A DNA stretch of 64,000 nucleotides, taken from Wyeomyia smithii (lineage: Eukaryota; Arthropoda; Insecta; Diptera; Culicidae). Of this stretch, positions 22,504-32,650 are shown piece by piece. The stretch is from NCBI RefSeq assembly GCF_029784165.1, contig NC_073695.1, positions 198,211,857 through 198,275,856 of the forward strand, read 5' to 3'. The notes below the pieces were generated by a model, which made no database searches, was not told the DNA's origin, and worked only from the letters and a program-made list of their open reading frames with translations. How positions within the stretch are numbered: position 1 is the first letter of the stretch; each line of letters starts with the position of its first letter. The position numbers and the translations under genes are program-made.

Positions 22504-23554
22504 GCCAGTCAATTTCGCATAAAGCCAGTCGCCAAGTGTATAGTTCCGAGCGATGCTATATTTTTGGTCACAAAAATCGATGGACGATGTATCGAACAAC
22601 TCTATGTCATAATGTCAATTTTCAGAAACATTCTCGCGGATTAAGCTTAAATAACAATATTTTATAATGGCATTAGAAACCGTGTTTTCTTAAAGCATAT
22701 AACTTGTGCAATATAATCAGCATCGGAACAGCAAGTGAAAATTTTACCAGAGATAAAATATGTAAGCAAAGTTGTCCGGATCCGACAACCCATCGCAATA
22801 AAATTTATAAGTTTATGTGTATAATTTCGCGCATCGCACTGTAATTCGCATTCGAAAATATTTATTGTCGTTTGCATTGACGAGCAATAAACTAAACTCT
22901 GCTAATCCATAGTTGATGATTGGTGATCATCGATCAGCGGCGCTGATCCCTTCGGTTATCGATTGTAAACATCGCGTATTTGTTTAAACGGAACCCAACA
23001 CTGCCTGTTGTTGTCATAATTGATTTTCGATGAAACGTAACTGCTCTTGACGGATTCTGCGCAAACAAGATGTTAGTAGAATGCTCACAGCAGTAATAAA
23101 ACTTAGTAGATGTATAAGCTTTACTTAACGAAGTATCTTTTTATACTTATTTGGAGGTTACGAGGTAGGATCTTTATTATTTCTTCCATTTTTTTTATTT
23201 TTCAATTCAGATAATTTTCTATAAGCTCACCATACAAAGTTACTTAGTTTAGTAAGACATACACACCCACAAAGTTTCATTAAATTTTAAGATAGTGCGT
23301 GAACAACGTAGCCCTTCGACTTAAATAAATGATAAATGCTTAGCGTCTACGAGTTCAGAATTACATTGACCATTTTACAGCAATTTGCATTAAAATGTTT
23401 CATTAGAAATCAGGAAATAAGCTTTATTTTAGTTTGTATGATTCAGGAAATTTAGTAAAACCAGTCTGAATTTATTTAATAAATTCAGATAGACTTTATT
23501 TGATAAATTCAGGGTTGAATTTAGTTTAAGTTTCCAGATAATGTTTTGTCTTAG
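22504..23554. other. Unassigned AT-rich DNA
   Basis: No gene is seen. A GATCATCGATCAGCGGCG stretch near 22926 is locally GC-rich but has no assignable function. Confidence 0.45.
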
Positions 23555-23690
23555 TACTTGAAAGGTATAAAAATGACTGTGCAAGCCGAAATTCTGCATG
23601 GCTGCTGAATGACATATACCACTCGACTCAGTTAGACGCACTCAGTATTTTTTGTATATGTGTATGTGTGGGTGTAAGTATGTACGTAGG
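23555..23690 (+). repeat. Rep-X left-end fragment
   Basis: TTGAAAGGTATAAAAATG, CATATACCACTCGACTCAG and the TGTATATGTGTATGTG run match the start of Rep-X at 9405 and the reverse of 44367. Only the first ~135 bp are present. Confidence 0.6.
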
Positions 23691-23846
23691 TAACGCTCCT
23701 CGAGCTCAGTCTTATTTACCAGAAATTTTCCGTATCTTACTGTCATATTGAATTATAATATAATCTTACCACAGTCAAACATATGTGCTTCTTCGAACGA
23801 AAATCCAGCAAAATCTGCGTCCTTATTCGAAACTTTACACTCATGC

Positions 23847-24010
23847 GCCACCATGTGAAGTTATTGCCACCTATCTTGTTTTCGTAAAACGGGTTTTGTC
23901 TTTGCTAATGGGTATGCACGTTTGCTTAAATCAACACAAGCGTTGTCTTTGATGATGAAAAGGCACGTTTGCGCATAGCGACACTAGCGGCATTATTGCC
24001 CACTAAGCAT
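23847..24010. repeat. Dispersed repeat, copy 2
   Basis: Starts GCCACCATGTGAAG and matches 1-180 with substitutions and a deletion near 23938. Class unknown. Confidence 0.6.
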
Positions 24011-24467
24011 AATTTCAAAATTGTCGTTATTTTTCTGATCGATGAAATCGTCATCGAGTGGCGCGTCTGTGATCGTAGTGTCAAATAAAAGGTCCATTTG
24101 CCTCTCAGACCGCTGCTAAATTATATTATAATCTTACTTTTAATTCAAATGTTATGTTTACAAATTTCAAAATAACTACTCTATTGTATCTCGAAGCAGG
24201 GCTCCTAATAACAGTCTGTTTTGTACGCCCAAAACGGTACAAGATATCAACCTCATTTCAATCACGTTTTCCGTTCAGGACAAAAGTAATCATATATCTG
24301 TTTAAAAATTACAATTTTCGGTGTAAATACTGAAAATTTATAATATTGCATTTCGTTCCAACGTTTTAGGACAGTTTTCCACGTTAATTTTTCATATCAA
24401 TTTAGTCTTTTTTACGCGGTTCCATACAAACTTGAACGCATCCCACGGGTAAAAAAAAAAAAAAACT
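24011..24467. other. Unassigned; small ACGCGG fragment
   Basis: No gene. A piece near 24401-24425 (TTTAGTC followed by TTTTTTACGCGG) resembles one end of the MITE at 4155. An A-run at 24451-24465 directly precedes the Jockey target repeat. Confidence 0.45.
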
Positions 24468-24681
24468 GACTGTACTGTCTCAGTGCGTCTTGAACTGTCC
24501 TACAGATCAGACGTTTTTTCGGTTGCTTGTGGACTGGTCTTTGACTGCCTATAGCTTCAAAGTTTGTGTTTTGTCAGTGTGTCTTTTAAAGACTACCTGA
24601 AAGTTATTTCCCATCAGTCTTTCTCAAGACTACCTACTTTTGAATTTAACATTTGTTTTAACTTTTTTCGTATCACCTGAA

Positions 24682-25996
24682 ATGGCTGGACGGAAAAAGA
24701 AACCTCGCATCGCTGCAGGGAGGAAAAGAGAGGCAACTCTTTCTGACACTTCGAGTGTCTGTAGTGACAATCCTTTTGATATTTTGCCTGAGCAAGAAGC
24801 TGGTGAAATGGAAGTTATTAATAATGAAACTATACAAAATATAAAATCTTTAAAAAAGGAGAAAGTTCCACCTATTGTGGTAACTATTTCTTCTGAATTT
24901 AATGTATTCAAAAAGGAACTTTCAACGTTTGTTTCTGACGTTAAAGTTACCTATCAAATTGGCCGTAGAGGTGAATGCCGCTTATTAGCCGACTCAGTAA
25001 AGGGTCGTGATCGTCTTGTTCAGTATTTAACTGACAAGATGTACAAATTTTTTACATATGACACCAAGAACGCCAAGCCGTTCAAGGTTGTCTTGAAAGG
25101 TCTCACCAACGATCAAACCGTTGATGAGATCAAACTTACTTTAACAGAATTACTTGGCATAGCCCCTACCCAGGTAATTCTGATGAAACAAAAATCACGA
25201 GGCGAAAACAGTCAGAGAACTGGAATTTCCCTTGTTAATTATTTAATTCATTTTAACCGCAATGAGGTTAACAACTTAAAATTTTTTGAAAAAGCACATG
25301 CTTTGTATAATGTGCGTGTAAAGTGGGAAATTTATAGGAAGTATGGCGGAGGTGAAAAGCATATCACCCAATGCCGTACTTGCCAACGTTATGGCCATGG
25401 TTCCAAATTCTGTAACATGGACCAAAAATGTCTCAATTGTGGAGACTCTTCTCACAAAATGTCCTGTGAAAGAGAGTAAAAATTTTCGCTGTGCGAATTG
25501 TAACGGCAACCATATGTCAAATTTTTATCAATGCCCAGTCCGTTTAACAATTGTTAAGGCAAGGCAAGGTAAACAAAACTCAATTTCTCAATTAAACCCA
25601 ACTTCAAAACCAAATTCTCCAAGCGTACCAGTGACGCATAATTTACCTACTCCTTTGCATACCCGTTTAACTTATGCACAGGTTACAGGTAGTTCGAACA
25701 TTATACCGCCTAGTGTTGGTAGTTCGAAAATGACCGTTAATATGGGTAAGCAAAACACGCTAGAAAATAATTGTACACCTATCACTCCAGCTAATATTGC
25801 TGCCGAAAATATTTTTTCTAATGTCAACTGCCTGGGGCCTATTACGGCAGGTAAACTTTCTTTTTTGCAACAGGCAATGTTCGATCTTATGAACGCCATG
25901 TTGCAGGCAAAATCAATGTTTGAAGCCATTCAAATAGGCACAAATTTTACTATTAAAATTGTTTCTAATTCAAAATTTAGCAATGATTTTAAATAA
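24682..25996 (+). pseudogene. Jockey ORF1 (gag-like), one frameshifting deletion
   Basis: The start is ATG 24682 (MAGRKKK), matching the start of the minus-strand copy. The protein has a basic/acidic N-terminus, the YLTDKMYKFF and GLTNDQTVDEIK core, then zinc knuckles CRTCQRYGHGSKFC and CLNCGDSSH. At 25456-25459 only 4 nt separate the knuckle His codon from its last Cys codon, where the sister copy has 12. This 8-nt deletion shifts the frame, and the original frame stops at 25477-25479. The remaining C-terminus (CPVKES, CANCNGNH, then a Ser/Thr/Pro-rich region) continues in the other frame to TAA 25994-25996. Role: RNA binding in the retrotransposon RNP. Confidence 0.9.
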
Positions 25997-28643
25997 AACA
26001 ATTAAAATATTAAATTGGAATGCTCGCTCATTGAAGGCCAATGAGAATGAGCTTTTTAATTTTTTAACAGTAAATAATGTGCATATTGCAATTATTACTG
26101 AAACATTTTTGAAACCTAACATAAAATTAAAATATGATCCCAATTACGTGGTTCATAGATATGATAGGATTCAGGGTTCCGGCGGTGGAGTTACAATTGT
26201 TATTCATCGCCGAATCAAACATCGTGCTCTTCCCCATCTTGAGACGAAAGTTATTGAAACTTTGGGAATTGAAGTTCAAACTGAACTTGGGATTTTATTT
26301 ATTGCCGCAGCATATTTATCATTTCAATGCACACGCGAGCTCAAAAATTATTTTAAAGGTGATTTGCAAAAACTCACCAGAAATCGTTCGAAATTTTTCA
26401 TAATCGGCGATTTTAACGCTAAACATCGTTCATGGAATAATTCTCAAAGTAATTCCAATGGCAAAATTTTATTTAATGATTGTTCTTCAGGATACTATTC
26501 TATTTTGTATCCGAATAGTCCTACATGCTTTTCTTCTGTAAGAAACCCTTCAACAATTGATTTGGTGCTAACAGATCAAAGTCATGTATGTAGTGATTTG
26601 ATCACACATGCTGACTTTGATTCTGACCATCTTCCAATAACTTTTTCTTTATCACATGAATCAGTTTTAAACCCTATGAGCTCTGTTTTCAATTATAACA
26701 AGGCTAATTGGGAAAGATACAAAACTCATATTGAGAGAAATTTCAATAATGAGCTTGATTTGCAAAACGAAGTGAATATTGATTCCGCTTTGGAAGCATT
26801 AAAATGTGCAATTGTTGATGCCAGGAATTATTCTGTTCCAAAGGCTCAAGTGAAATTTGATTCATCAATAATTGACGAAAATCTTCAACTTCTAATTCGT
26901 TTGAAAAATGTCCGCAGACGTCAATATCAACGTTCTCGTGACCCTGTTTTTAAAACTATTTATAAAGATTTACAGAAAGAGATTAAACATAGATTTACTC
27001 TTCTGAGAAATCAAAATTTTGAGGCTAAAGTTGAAAAATTGAAACCATATTCAAAATCTTTTTGGAAGCTGGCGAAGATTCTTAAGAAACCTTCAAAGCC
27101 TATTCCAGTTTTAAAAGATGGTGAACGTTTTCTTGTATCCAATGAACAAAAGGCTCAAAGACTTGCTCAGCAGTTTGAGAGTGTTCATAACTCAAATTTG
27201 AATTTTTTGAGTCCAATTGAAAATGAAGTCACACGTCAATTTGATTTAATTTCTTCCCAGAATTTTTTACCTGCAGAAATAATTGAAACTAACTTGAATG
27301 AGATTAAATCAATTATTAAAAATTTCAAAAATATGAAAGCACCTGGTGACGATGGAATCTTTAATATACTAATCAAACATCTCCCTGAGAGCACAATGGA
27401 ATTTTTAGTGAAAATTTTCAATTGCTGCTTCAAAATTGCATATTTTCCCAAATTATGGAAAAATGCAAAAATTACTCCCATTTTAAAACCGGATAAGAAC
27501 CCAGCTGAAGTTTCAAGTTATCGACCAATCAGTTTGCTTTCTTCAATAAGTAAACTGTTTGAGAGAATTATTCTTAACAGAATGATGTCACACATCAACG
27601 AAAATTCAATTTTTGCAAATGAACAGTTTGGATTTCGCCATGGGCATTCCACAACTCATCAATTGCTCAGAGTTACTAATATGATACGAGCTAACAAATC
27701 TGAAGGTTATTCCACTGGAGCTGCTCTTTTAGACATAGAAAAAGCATTCGACAGTGTTTGGCATAAAGGTTTGATTGCGAAATTGCAAACTTTTAATTTT
27801 CCAATTTTCCTAATCAAAATTTTGAAAAATTATCTTACTGATCGAACTCTGCAGGTTGTCTATCAGAATTCAAAATCTGATAGATTTCCTGTCAGAGCAG
27901 GTGTACCTCAAGGTTCAGTCTTGGGTCCAGTCCAGTACATTATATTCACTTCAGATCTTCCTGATTTGCCTCCAGGATGCACAAAGTCATTGTTCTGCGA
28001 TGACACAAGCATTTCCGTAAAAGGAAACAGTCTTCGTGTCATATGCAGTCGATTGCAGAAAAGTTTAGATATTTTTTCTTCCTACTTGCAAAAGTGGAAA
28101 ATCTCTCCCAATGCTTCTAAAACTCAAATGATAATTTTTCCGCATAAGCCTAGGGCTTCTTTCCTCGAGCCAAACAATAATCACGTTGTCAAGATGAATG
28201 GGGTTATTTTAAGTTGGTCCGACAAGGTTAAGTACTTGGGACTAATTTATGATAAAAAACTTATTTTCAAAGAGCACATTGAGAGTATACAAGCCAAGTG
28301 CATCAAATATACGAGATGTTTATATCCTCTCATTAACAGGAATTCTAAACTTTGTTTAAAGAACAAACTTTTGATTTACAAACAAATTTTTAGACCAGCA
28401 ATGCTTTATGCTGTACCGATCTGGTCAAGTTGCTGTTCAACAAGGAAGAAAACGCTCCAAAGGATTCAGAATAAAATTCTGAAAATGATTTTGAAGCGTC
28501 CTCCTTGGTTTGGTACACTCGAATTACATAGACTTACTGGTGTTGAACCATTAGAAGCTATGTAAAATAAAATTATTAACAATTTTCGACAAAAATCGTT
28601 GCAATCCTCAATTGCTACGATAAGCTCTCTTTATAGCCAATAA
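25983..28643 (+). CDS. Jockey ORF2: endonuclease + reverse transcriptase, one nonsense codon
   Basis: ATG 25983 overlaps the ORF1 stop by 14 nt. 860 codons are open to TAA 28563-28565. A TCA-to-TAA change relative to the sister copy explains this stop, and 25 more conserved codons follow to the original stop at 28641-28643. Residues 1-220 form an APE-type endonuclease: NWNARSL, TETF (Glu 40), IGDFNAKHRSWN (Asp 143, Asn 145) and SDHLPI (Asp 215, His 216). RT follows: NMKAPGDDGI, SYRPISLLSSISKLFER, FGFRHGHSTTHQLL, LLDIEKAFDSV (Asp 584), GVPQGSVLGP and FCDDTSI (Asp 673-674). It nicks target DNA and primes cDNA there. Cys replaces the usual Ala of the (Y/F)ADD box; the 56-kb copy has the same. 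Confidence 0.93.
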
Positions 28644-28984
28644 GTTAGCAATTAAGTTAGTTGTAAGTTTACTTCCCCTTTCCTGACAAGTAGGTTTAAA
28701 TCCCTACGAATGATAAGTCCTAATTGCGAAAGCAAACAAATCCTAACAATTAAAATTACAAATTTCTAACAGTGTTGAGAAGTCACCATTTGTGATTGGA
28801 CACACATACTCATTATTTACTAATATGTATCATAAATACTTAAGCTACTAACAAATCCCCCCTTAAAAAAAAAAGAAAAAAAAACAAAAAAAAAGACTGT
28901 AAAGTCTCATTGCTTTCAACATTTCTATCATTCCCGAATTACATAGCAGCTCAGCAACATAGTTGACACACGTGTACGCATACA

Positions 28985-29085
28985 AAGGCTACAGAGAACG
29001 GTTCTAGCGAATAGTCGTGGGTTCGAATCTCAGTAGAATCAAACCATTCGATGTCAAATGACTCAAGCATGAGTTAAAAAAGTAA
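28985..29085 (+). repeat. tRNA-derived SINE-like fragment, copy 1
   Basis: It contains the box B-like GGGTTCGAATC at 29019-29030, followed by CAGTAGAATCAAACCATT. This parallels the SINE on the minus strand at 29985-30125 (CTAGTAGAATCAGGCCATT). The A box is poorly preserved. Not a functional tRNA: no acceptor or anticodon stem can be formed. Confidence 0.55.
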
Positions 29086-29230
29086 GCATTCTTTTATGAT
29101 TACACGAAGGATGCTCAACGAAATTCTCACAGTGAATTATAATTGGCTATATTTGGCAAGAGGAACGAGGCTCGGTATAGAAAAGCAAAGTCATATAACA
29201 TACAAACACGTATAAAAGAAAGCTTCGTAG

Positions 29231-29950
29231 CCGCAAGGTTTTTTTTTCTCTGTGTGGACTCATCACTGCGACCAGAGACATTTTGATCTATTGTGATATT
29301 GCCCAGGTGTTTTCTGTACTCCGCACTTCATATTATTGGCAGTATCATTAATGAAGTGAATGATACGCTTTTCATTTATATCCGTGCTTGTGTGTGAGAG
29401 TTTACCCTTTCATTTCATGCTTACTGCTCTACTATACCGCCGAGCCTCTTTTCTATCCTACCAATATCGCCAAATCACAATTCCCTGAACTGAGGCTACA
29501 CCTAACGTTCCTCTCTGGCCAGGTTTATGCTAAGAGGGACTTATTATGTCAAGAGGAAGGAGTCTTATCGAAACCTCGTTCCTCGTGCCAATATCGCCAA
29601 TTACAATTCCCTGTAGAGGGTAAATATTTCTGAAATCAGTTTTATTATAGGAAGGACTTATTATGTCAAGAGGAAGGAGTCTTATCGAACCTCGTTCCTC
29701 CTACCAACACCGCGTCACAATCACAATTCCCTGAAGATGCACTCAATGCTACACCTCTGGTCAGGTTTATTATAAGTAGGATATTTTTATATTTTTGTCA
29801 AGAGGAAGGAGTCTTATCGTAACCTCGTTCCTCCAGCCAAGACCGCGTCATAATTACAATTCCCTGAAGAGAACTATTATACGTTACTCAGAAAAGTTTT
29901 ATTATAAGAGGGACTTTTTGTTAGGATGAAAGTCAGCAAGGGTACTATAG
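29231..29950 (+). repeat. Rep-Y copy with tandem internal units
   Basis: It begins TAGCCGCAAGG then a T-run and CTCTGTGTGGACTCATCAC. From about 29510 it contains about three diverged ~125-bp tandem units marked by GTCAAGAGGAAGGAGTCTTA, CCTCGTTCCTC and ACAATTCCCTG. The same organisation is at 39355-39900, and an older fragment at 9050-9404. No coding capacity; class unknown. The leading TAGCCGCAAGG is also the 5' end of the nearby SINE. Confidence 0.7.
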
Positions 29951-29984
29951 AATTCAGCTTGAAGGAAGGGTATGTAGTAGAGAG

Positions 29985-30125
29985 CCTGAGAATGAACCCA
30001 TGTTAAAGTCCTTTGACAACCAAATGGCCTGATTCTACTAGGATTCGATCCCACGACCACTCGCTTATCAAAGCGGACTCTGTAACCCTGCGGCTACGGA
30101 GCTCTCTTAGCCGCAAGGTTACAGA
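29985..30125 (-). repeat. tRNA-derived SINE, copy 2
   Basis: On the minus strand it reads TAGCCGCAGGGTTACAGAG (A-box-like), GATAAGCGAGTGG, then box B GGGATCGAATCC (30052-30041), then CTAGTAGAATCAGGCC and a tail. The spacing of the two boxes is that of a pol III tRNA promoter, as in tRNA-derived SINEs. The family name is not assigned. Confidence 0.65.
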
Positions 30126-30133
30126 GTCCGCTT
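30071..30133. repeat. Head-to-head inverted duplication of the SINE 5' end
   Basis: 26-nt arms (30071-30096 and 30108-30133) pair with one mismatch around an 11-nt spacer containing GAGCTC. The arms are the SINE start. Confidence 0.85.
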
Positions 30134-30331
30134 AACATAAACCAAATGCGTGACGAAGTTTCACTTAGAAACAATTGTATATAGATCGATGAACAAAAGT
30201 TCCAAGCAAAGCTCGAATACACTTTTAAACTACTCGAATACAGCCCTATATCTGTAAAATGATAAAATCCCAACAGACACATAAATAATATGATTATTGT
30301 GAAAATATTAGCATATCTCCAAGACGAATTA

Positions 30332-30478
30332 CAGCGGTCGACAAAAGCGAAAAAAATGTTGCCTCATAGCTCGAAATAGTTGCCCTATGAAAATTATAGC
30401 TTTTCAACCATTCCTGTGAATCTTGGTGCCCGTAGGGTATGCTGAAGTGCGTCAAACGGCGGCAGAGTAATTGCAAAC
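30332..30478. mobile_element. Foldback-type MITE, left arm only
   Basis: CAGCGGTCGACAAAAGCG, then AACCATTCCTGTGAATCTTG, match the left arm of 22184-22503. The right arm is missing. Confidence 0.55.
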
Positions 30479-32111
30479 CTCTCATATACCGAGTGTAGAT
30501 TTAATGTATGGATTAGGTGCAAGTTTTCACGTTTTCGGAGCATAAAAATAAAATTGAACATTTCACCCAGTCAACCGAGTATGATTACGGGTTTATTTCC
30601 CGTGTGGTGTGCATCGGTTCGAGATGACTGTCGCAAAGTATCACTTTTTGCTTACCTTCTATTTAGCGTGTCACCTGAAATGAGCACCGTGTCGCGTCAT
30701 TTGATGATAGTTTTTTGAGTAGGTAGTGTTAGTGAAATGAGAAGGCATGCACTGCTTTATGATGCACTGGAATCCTCAGTAAGAAGGGAGATGAATACAC
30801 GTAAGCTTAAAAGCAAATGCGCCATGCAATTTTTTATCAATATTTCAAAACAATTTTTTGGCTGTTTTTGTTAGTTTGTATATCTTTGTAACTTTAGTCA
30901 CCGTTAGCTTAGATATAATTTTATGTGCGTCGATTTGGTTTAGCACGAGTACTGATAGAAAGTATAGAAGTTAGTCCCTGGTAGCAACTCGTAACCACTC
31001 AGAGTTGTGAAACTGATATTGACGGTGTCAATAAACTTTTGGATAGGAAAGTACAAAATAAAAATTGCGAATAAAGATTGAACTTAAAAATTTTCCCAAT
31101 CTTTTTTTAACAATTTTCATGTTATCTCAACTTTGAACCCTTTTATTTTTCGTCATATATCATCAAGGTTTTCTTTTTCCCTTTCCCTTCGCATATACGT
31201 AACATACTGTATGGATGTTCTCCCGTCTCAGCGTTCAGTCATTTTCAATTTAAAGTCGTCAGGCGAATTCACTTTCAATTGAAAATAATTTCGTTTCTTT
31301 TCAAGCCCTTTAGCTTTAAATATCATGGCAAGAGCATCCCAGTAGCTTTCATGTGACTCACAAAGTACTCGCCACAAATGCAACAAATGATTTTCAATTG
31401 AAAGCAAAGGTTAGCGGCGTCACTATCGACTGACGATTTTTGAATCAAAATGACTTTGTCGGGCTACTTTTAGGAGGCTTGGCTGACAGATTTCCGAATC
31501 GATTTGATTAAAATTATGCCAGATAAACGGACTGCTTTTCAAAGCCTTTAGTAATGAATTCCATAATGGTTGAGCAAATGGTTCAAAAGATACGGAAAGA
31601 AATGAGATTCAACGATTGCTTCGAATGACATTTTTCAATACAGGTAAATTATTTTAATCTTAGTGATGAAAATATCTGAATGCTCGTATGTGTATACGTA
31701 TGCCTGTTTGCGTCTGTAGGCTCGTATTTGTGTATATATGTATATACAGAGAGCGATACCACGGAAAAGAGATTTATGAACTCTCCGATTTTCTGTATTT
31801 GTTGCTTTAGGAAAAATTAAAATCCGGATTTTTTTATTTTGAACATTTGTTTTAAGTTGGGGTGGTCCCAAATTTCGTTATATTTTCGTACAAGTCTAAT
31901 ATTAAGGAATCACAGAGCATAAAACTGAATGGCTGCAACGTGCTTTTCGATAATTTATTTAAATAGTGATTTCTCCATGATTTATGTGTTAACAATTTGA
32001 TAAAGTGATGTAGGCGAAACTTTTCCAGTGAACTAGAACGAGGTATTGTGTGTGAAATATGTGTAGTTCGTTCAAAACAAGCTAGTTTGTGAGTGAAAAG
32101 TTAGTTCAAAG
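30479..32111. other. Upstream of the orphan exon; unassigned
   Basis: No exon is seen. TTTCAATTGAAA palindromic motifs recur near 31284-31300 and 31392-31406. A short alternating TATATA/GTATAC stretch is at about 31690-31750. Promoter elements for the exon at 32112 should lie in the last few hundred bases, but no TATA box is clear. Confidence 0.4.
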
Positions 32112-32199
32112 ATGTGGCTTCATTCGGCTCGCCGACTGTTATTTGCTTCTGTCGTTGCCTTGGTGATGGTTTGTGTGAGGTGTTCGTGCACGAGCCAGG
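32112..32199 (+). CDS. Orphan first coding exon: signal peptide
   Basis: ATG 32112 is preceded in frame by TGA (32097-32099), so it is a genuine candidate start. 29 codons and one extra base follow, giving MWLHSARRLLFASVVALV then MVCVRCSCTSQ. This is a short basic n-region, a hydrophobic core and a small/polar end, a typical signal peptide. The exon ends CAG-G before GTGAGAG, a good splice donor (phase 1). No downstream exon can be joined with confidence, so the gene probably has a long intron on the plus strand, perhaps running past the window. The product is unknown beyond being secreted or membrane-bound. Confidence 0.6.
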
Positions 32200-32539
32200 G
32201 TGAGAGCATGACAGTAGAGCATTTTGGTAGAACAGAAATTTGCTCTAGGCGTGATTTGTGATCTGTCATTCATGATCGAACTAAGTGTTTTGCGCGTTTT
32301 GCCTCAACGTAAAATTTTAGTAATAAAGGCTGTTTCCCGCGGAATAATATTGGAGTAATTGGTGAAACCGCAAAGTTCGGGTTCAACGGACCGCTGTGGG
32401 TAGAATAAGTATTGTTATATTTTCGAAATTTTTGTTTAAGATCACCTGAAACGGCCACAGAACTCATCGACCGTGAAGCAAATTTAGATACGCTCGCAGC
32501 GCCACTGCTATTCGCTGGCGGGTGAACGAACTAGCTGCC

Positions 32540-32650
32540 ATGGAAAAGTTATGCAGTTTTAATCTGTATAATAATAGCGAGGAATTGTTTTATTCTATAC
32601 TCAACGAGATCCTTAGATGCACAACAAAAGGAGGGAAGAAGAAGATGTTG
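32540..32650 (+). CDS. Possible small coding exon, unrecognised
   Basis: ATG 32540 sits in GCTGCCATGG, a fair start context. 37 codons (MEKLCSFNLYNNSEELFYS, then a Lys-rich end) lead to a GTAAGA donor at 32651. The frame is open back to a TGA at about 32475. No family is recognised. It lies in the probable intron of the exon at 32112 and is in a different phase from that exon's splice, so it would be an alternative first exon or not coding at all. Confidence 0.2.

Larger units (their letters stand above)
24468..28908 (+). mobile_element. Jockey-clade retrotransposon, nearly intact
   Basis: A full-length element with a 5' UTR of about 200 bp, ORF1, ORF2 overlapping it by 14 nt, a 3' UTR and an A-rich tail (28865-28894). 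Candidate target repeats are GACTGTACTGTCTC (24468-24481) and GACTGTAAAGTCTC (28895-28908), 12 of 14 identical. It is the same family as 13368-17579, 56560-57556 and 60945-61048. Only two coding lesions are seen: an 8-nt deletion in ORF1 and one nonsense codon near the ORF2 end. Confidence 0.9.

Noticed and set aside
24630..25929. Minus-strand frames across the plus-strand Jockey ORF1
   Set aside because: Antisense shadows of ORF1, which has recognisable zinc knuckles and a matching sister copy.
29985..30125. tRNA gene
   Set aside because: Pol III A and B boxes are present but the sequence cannot form a tRNA cloverleaf and has a SINE-like tail and second copy.
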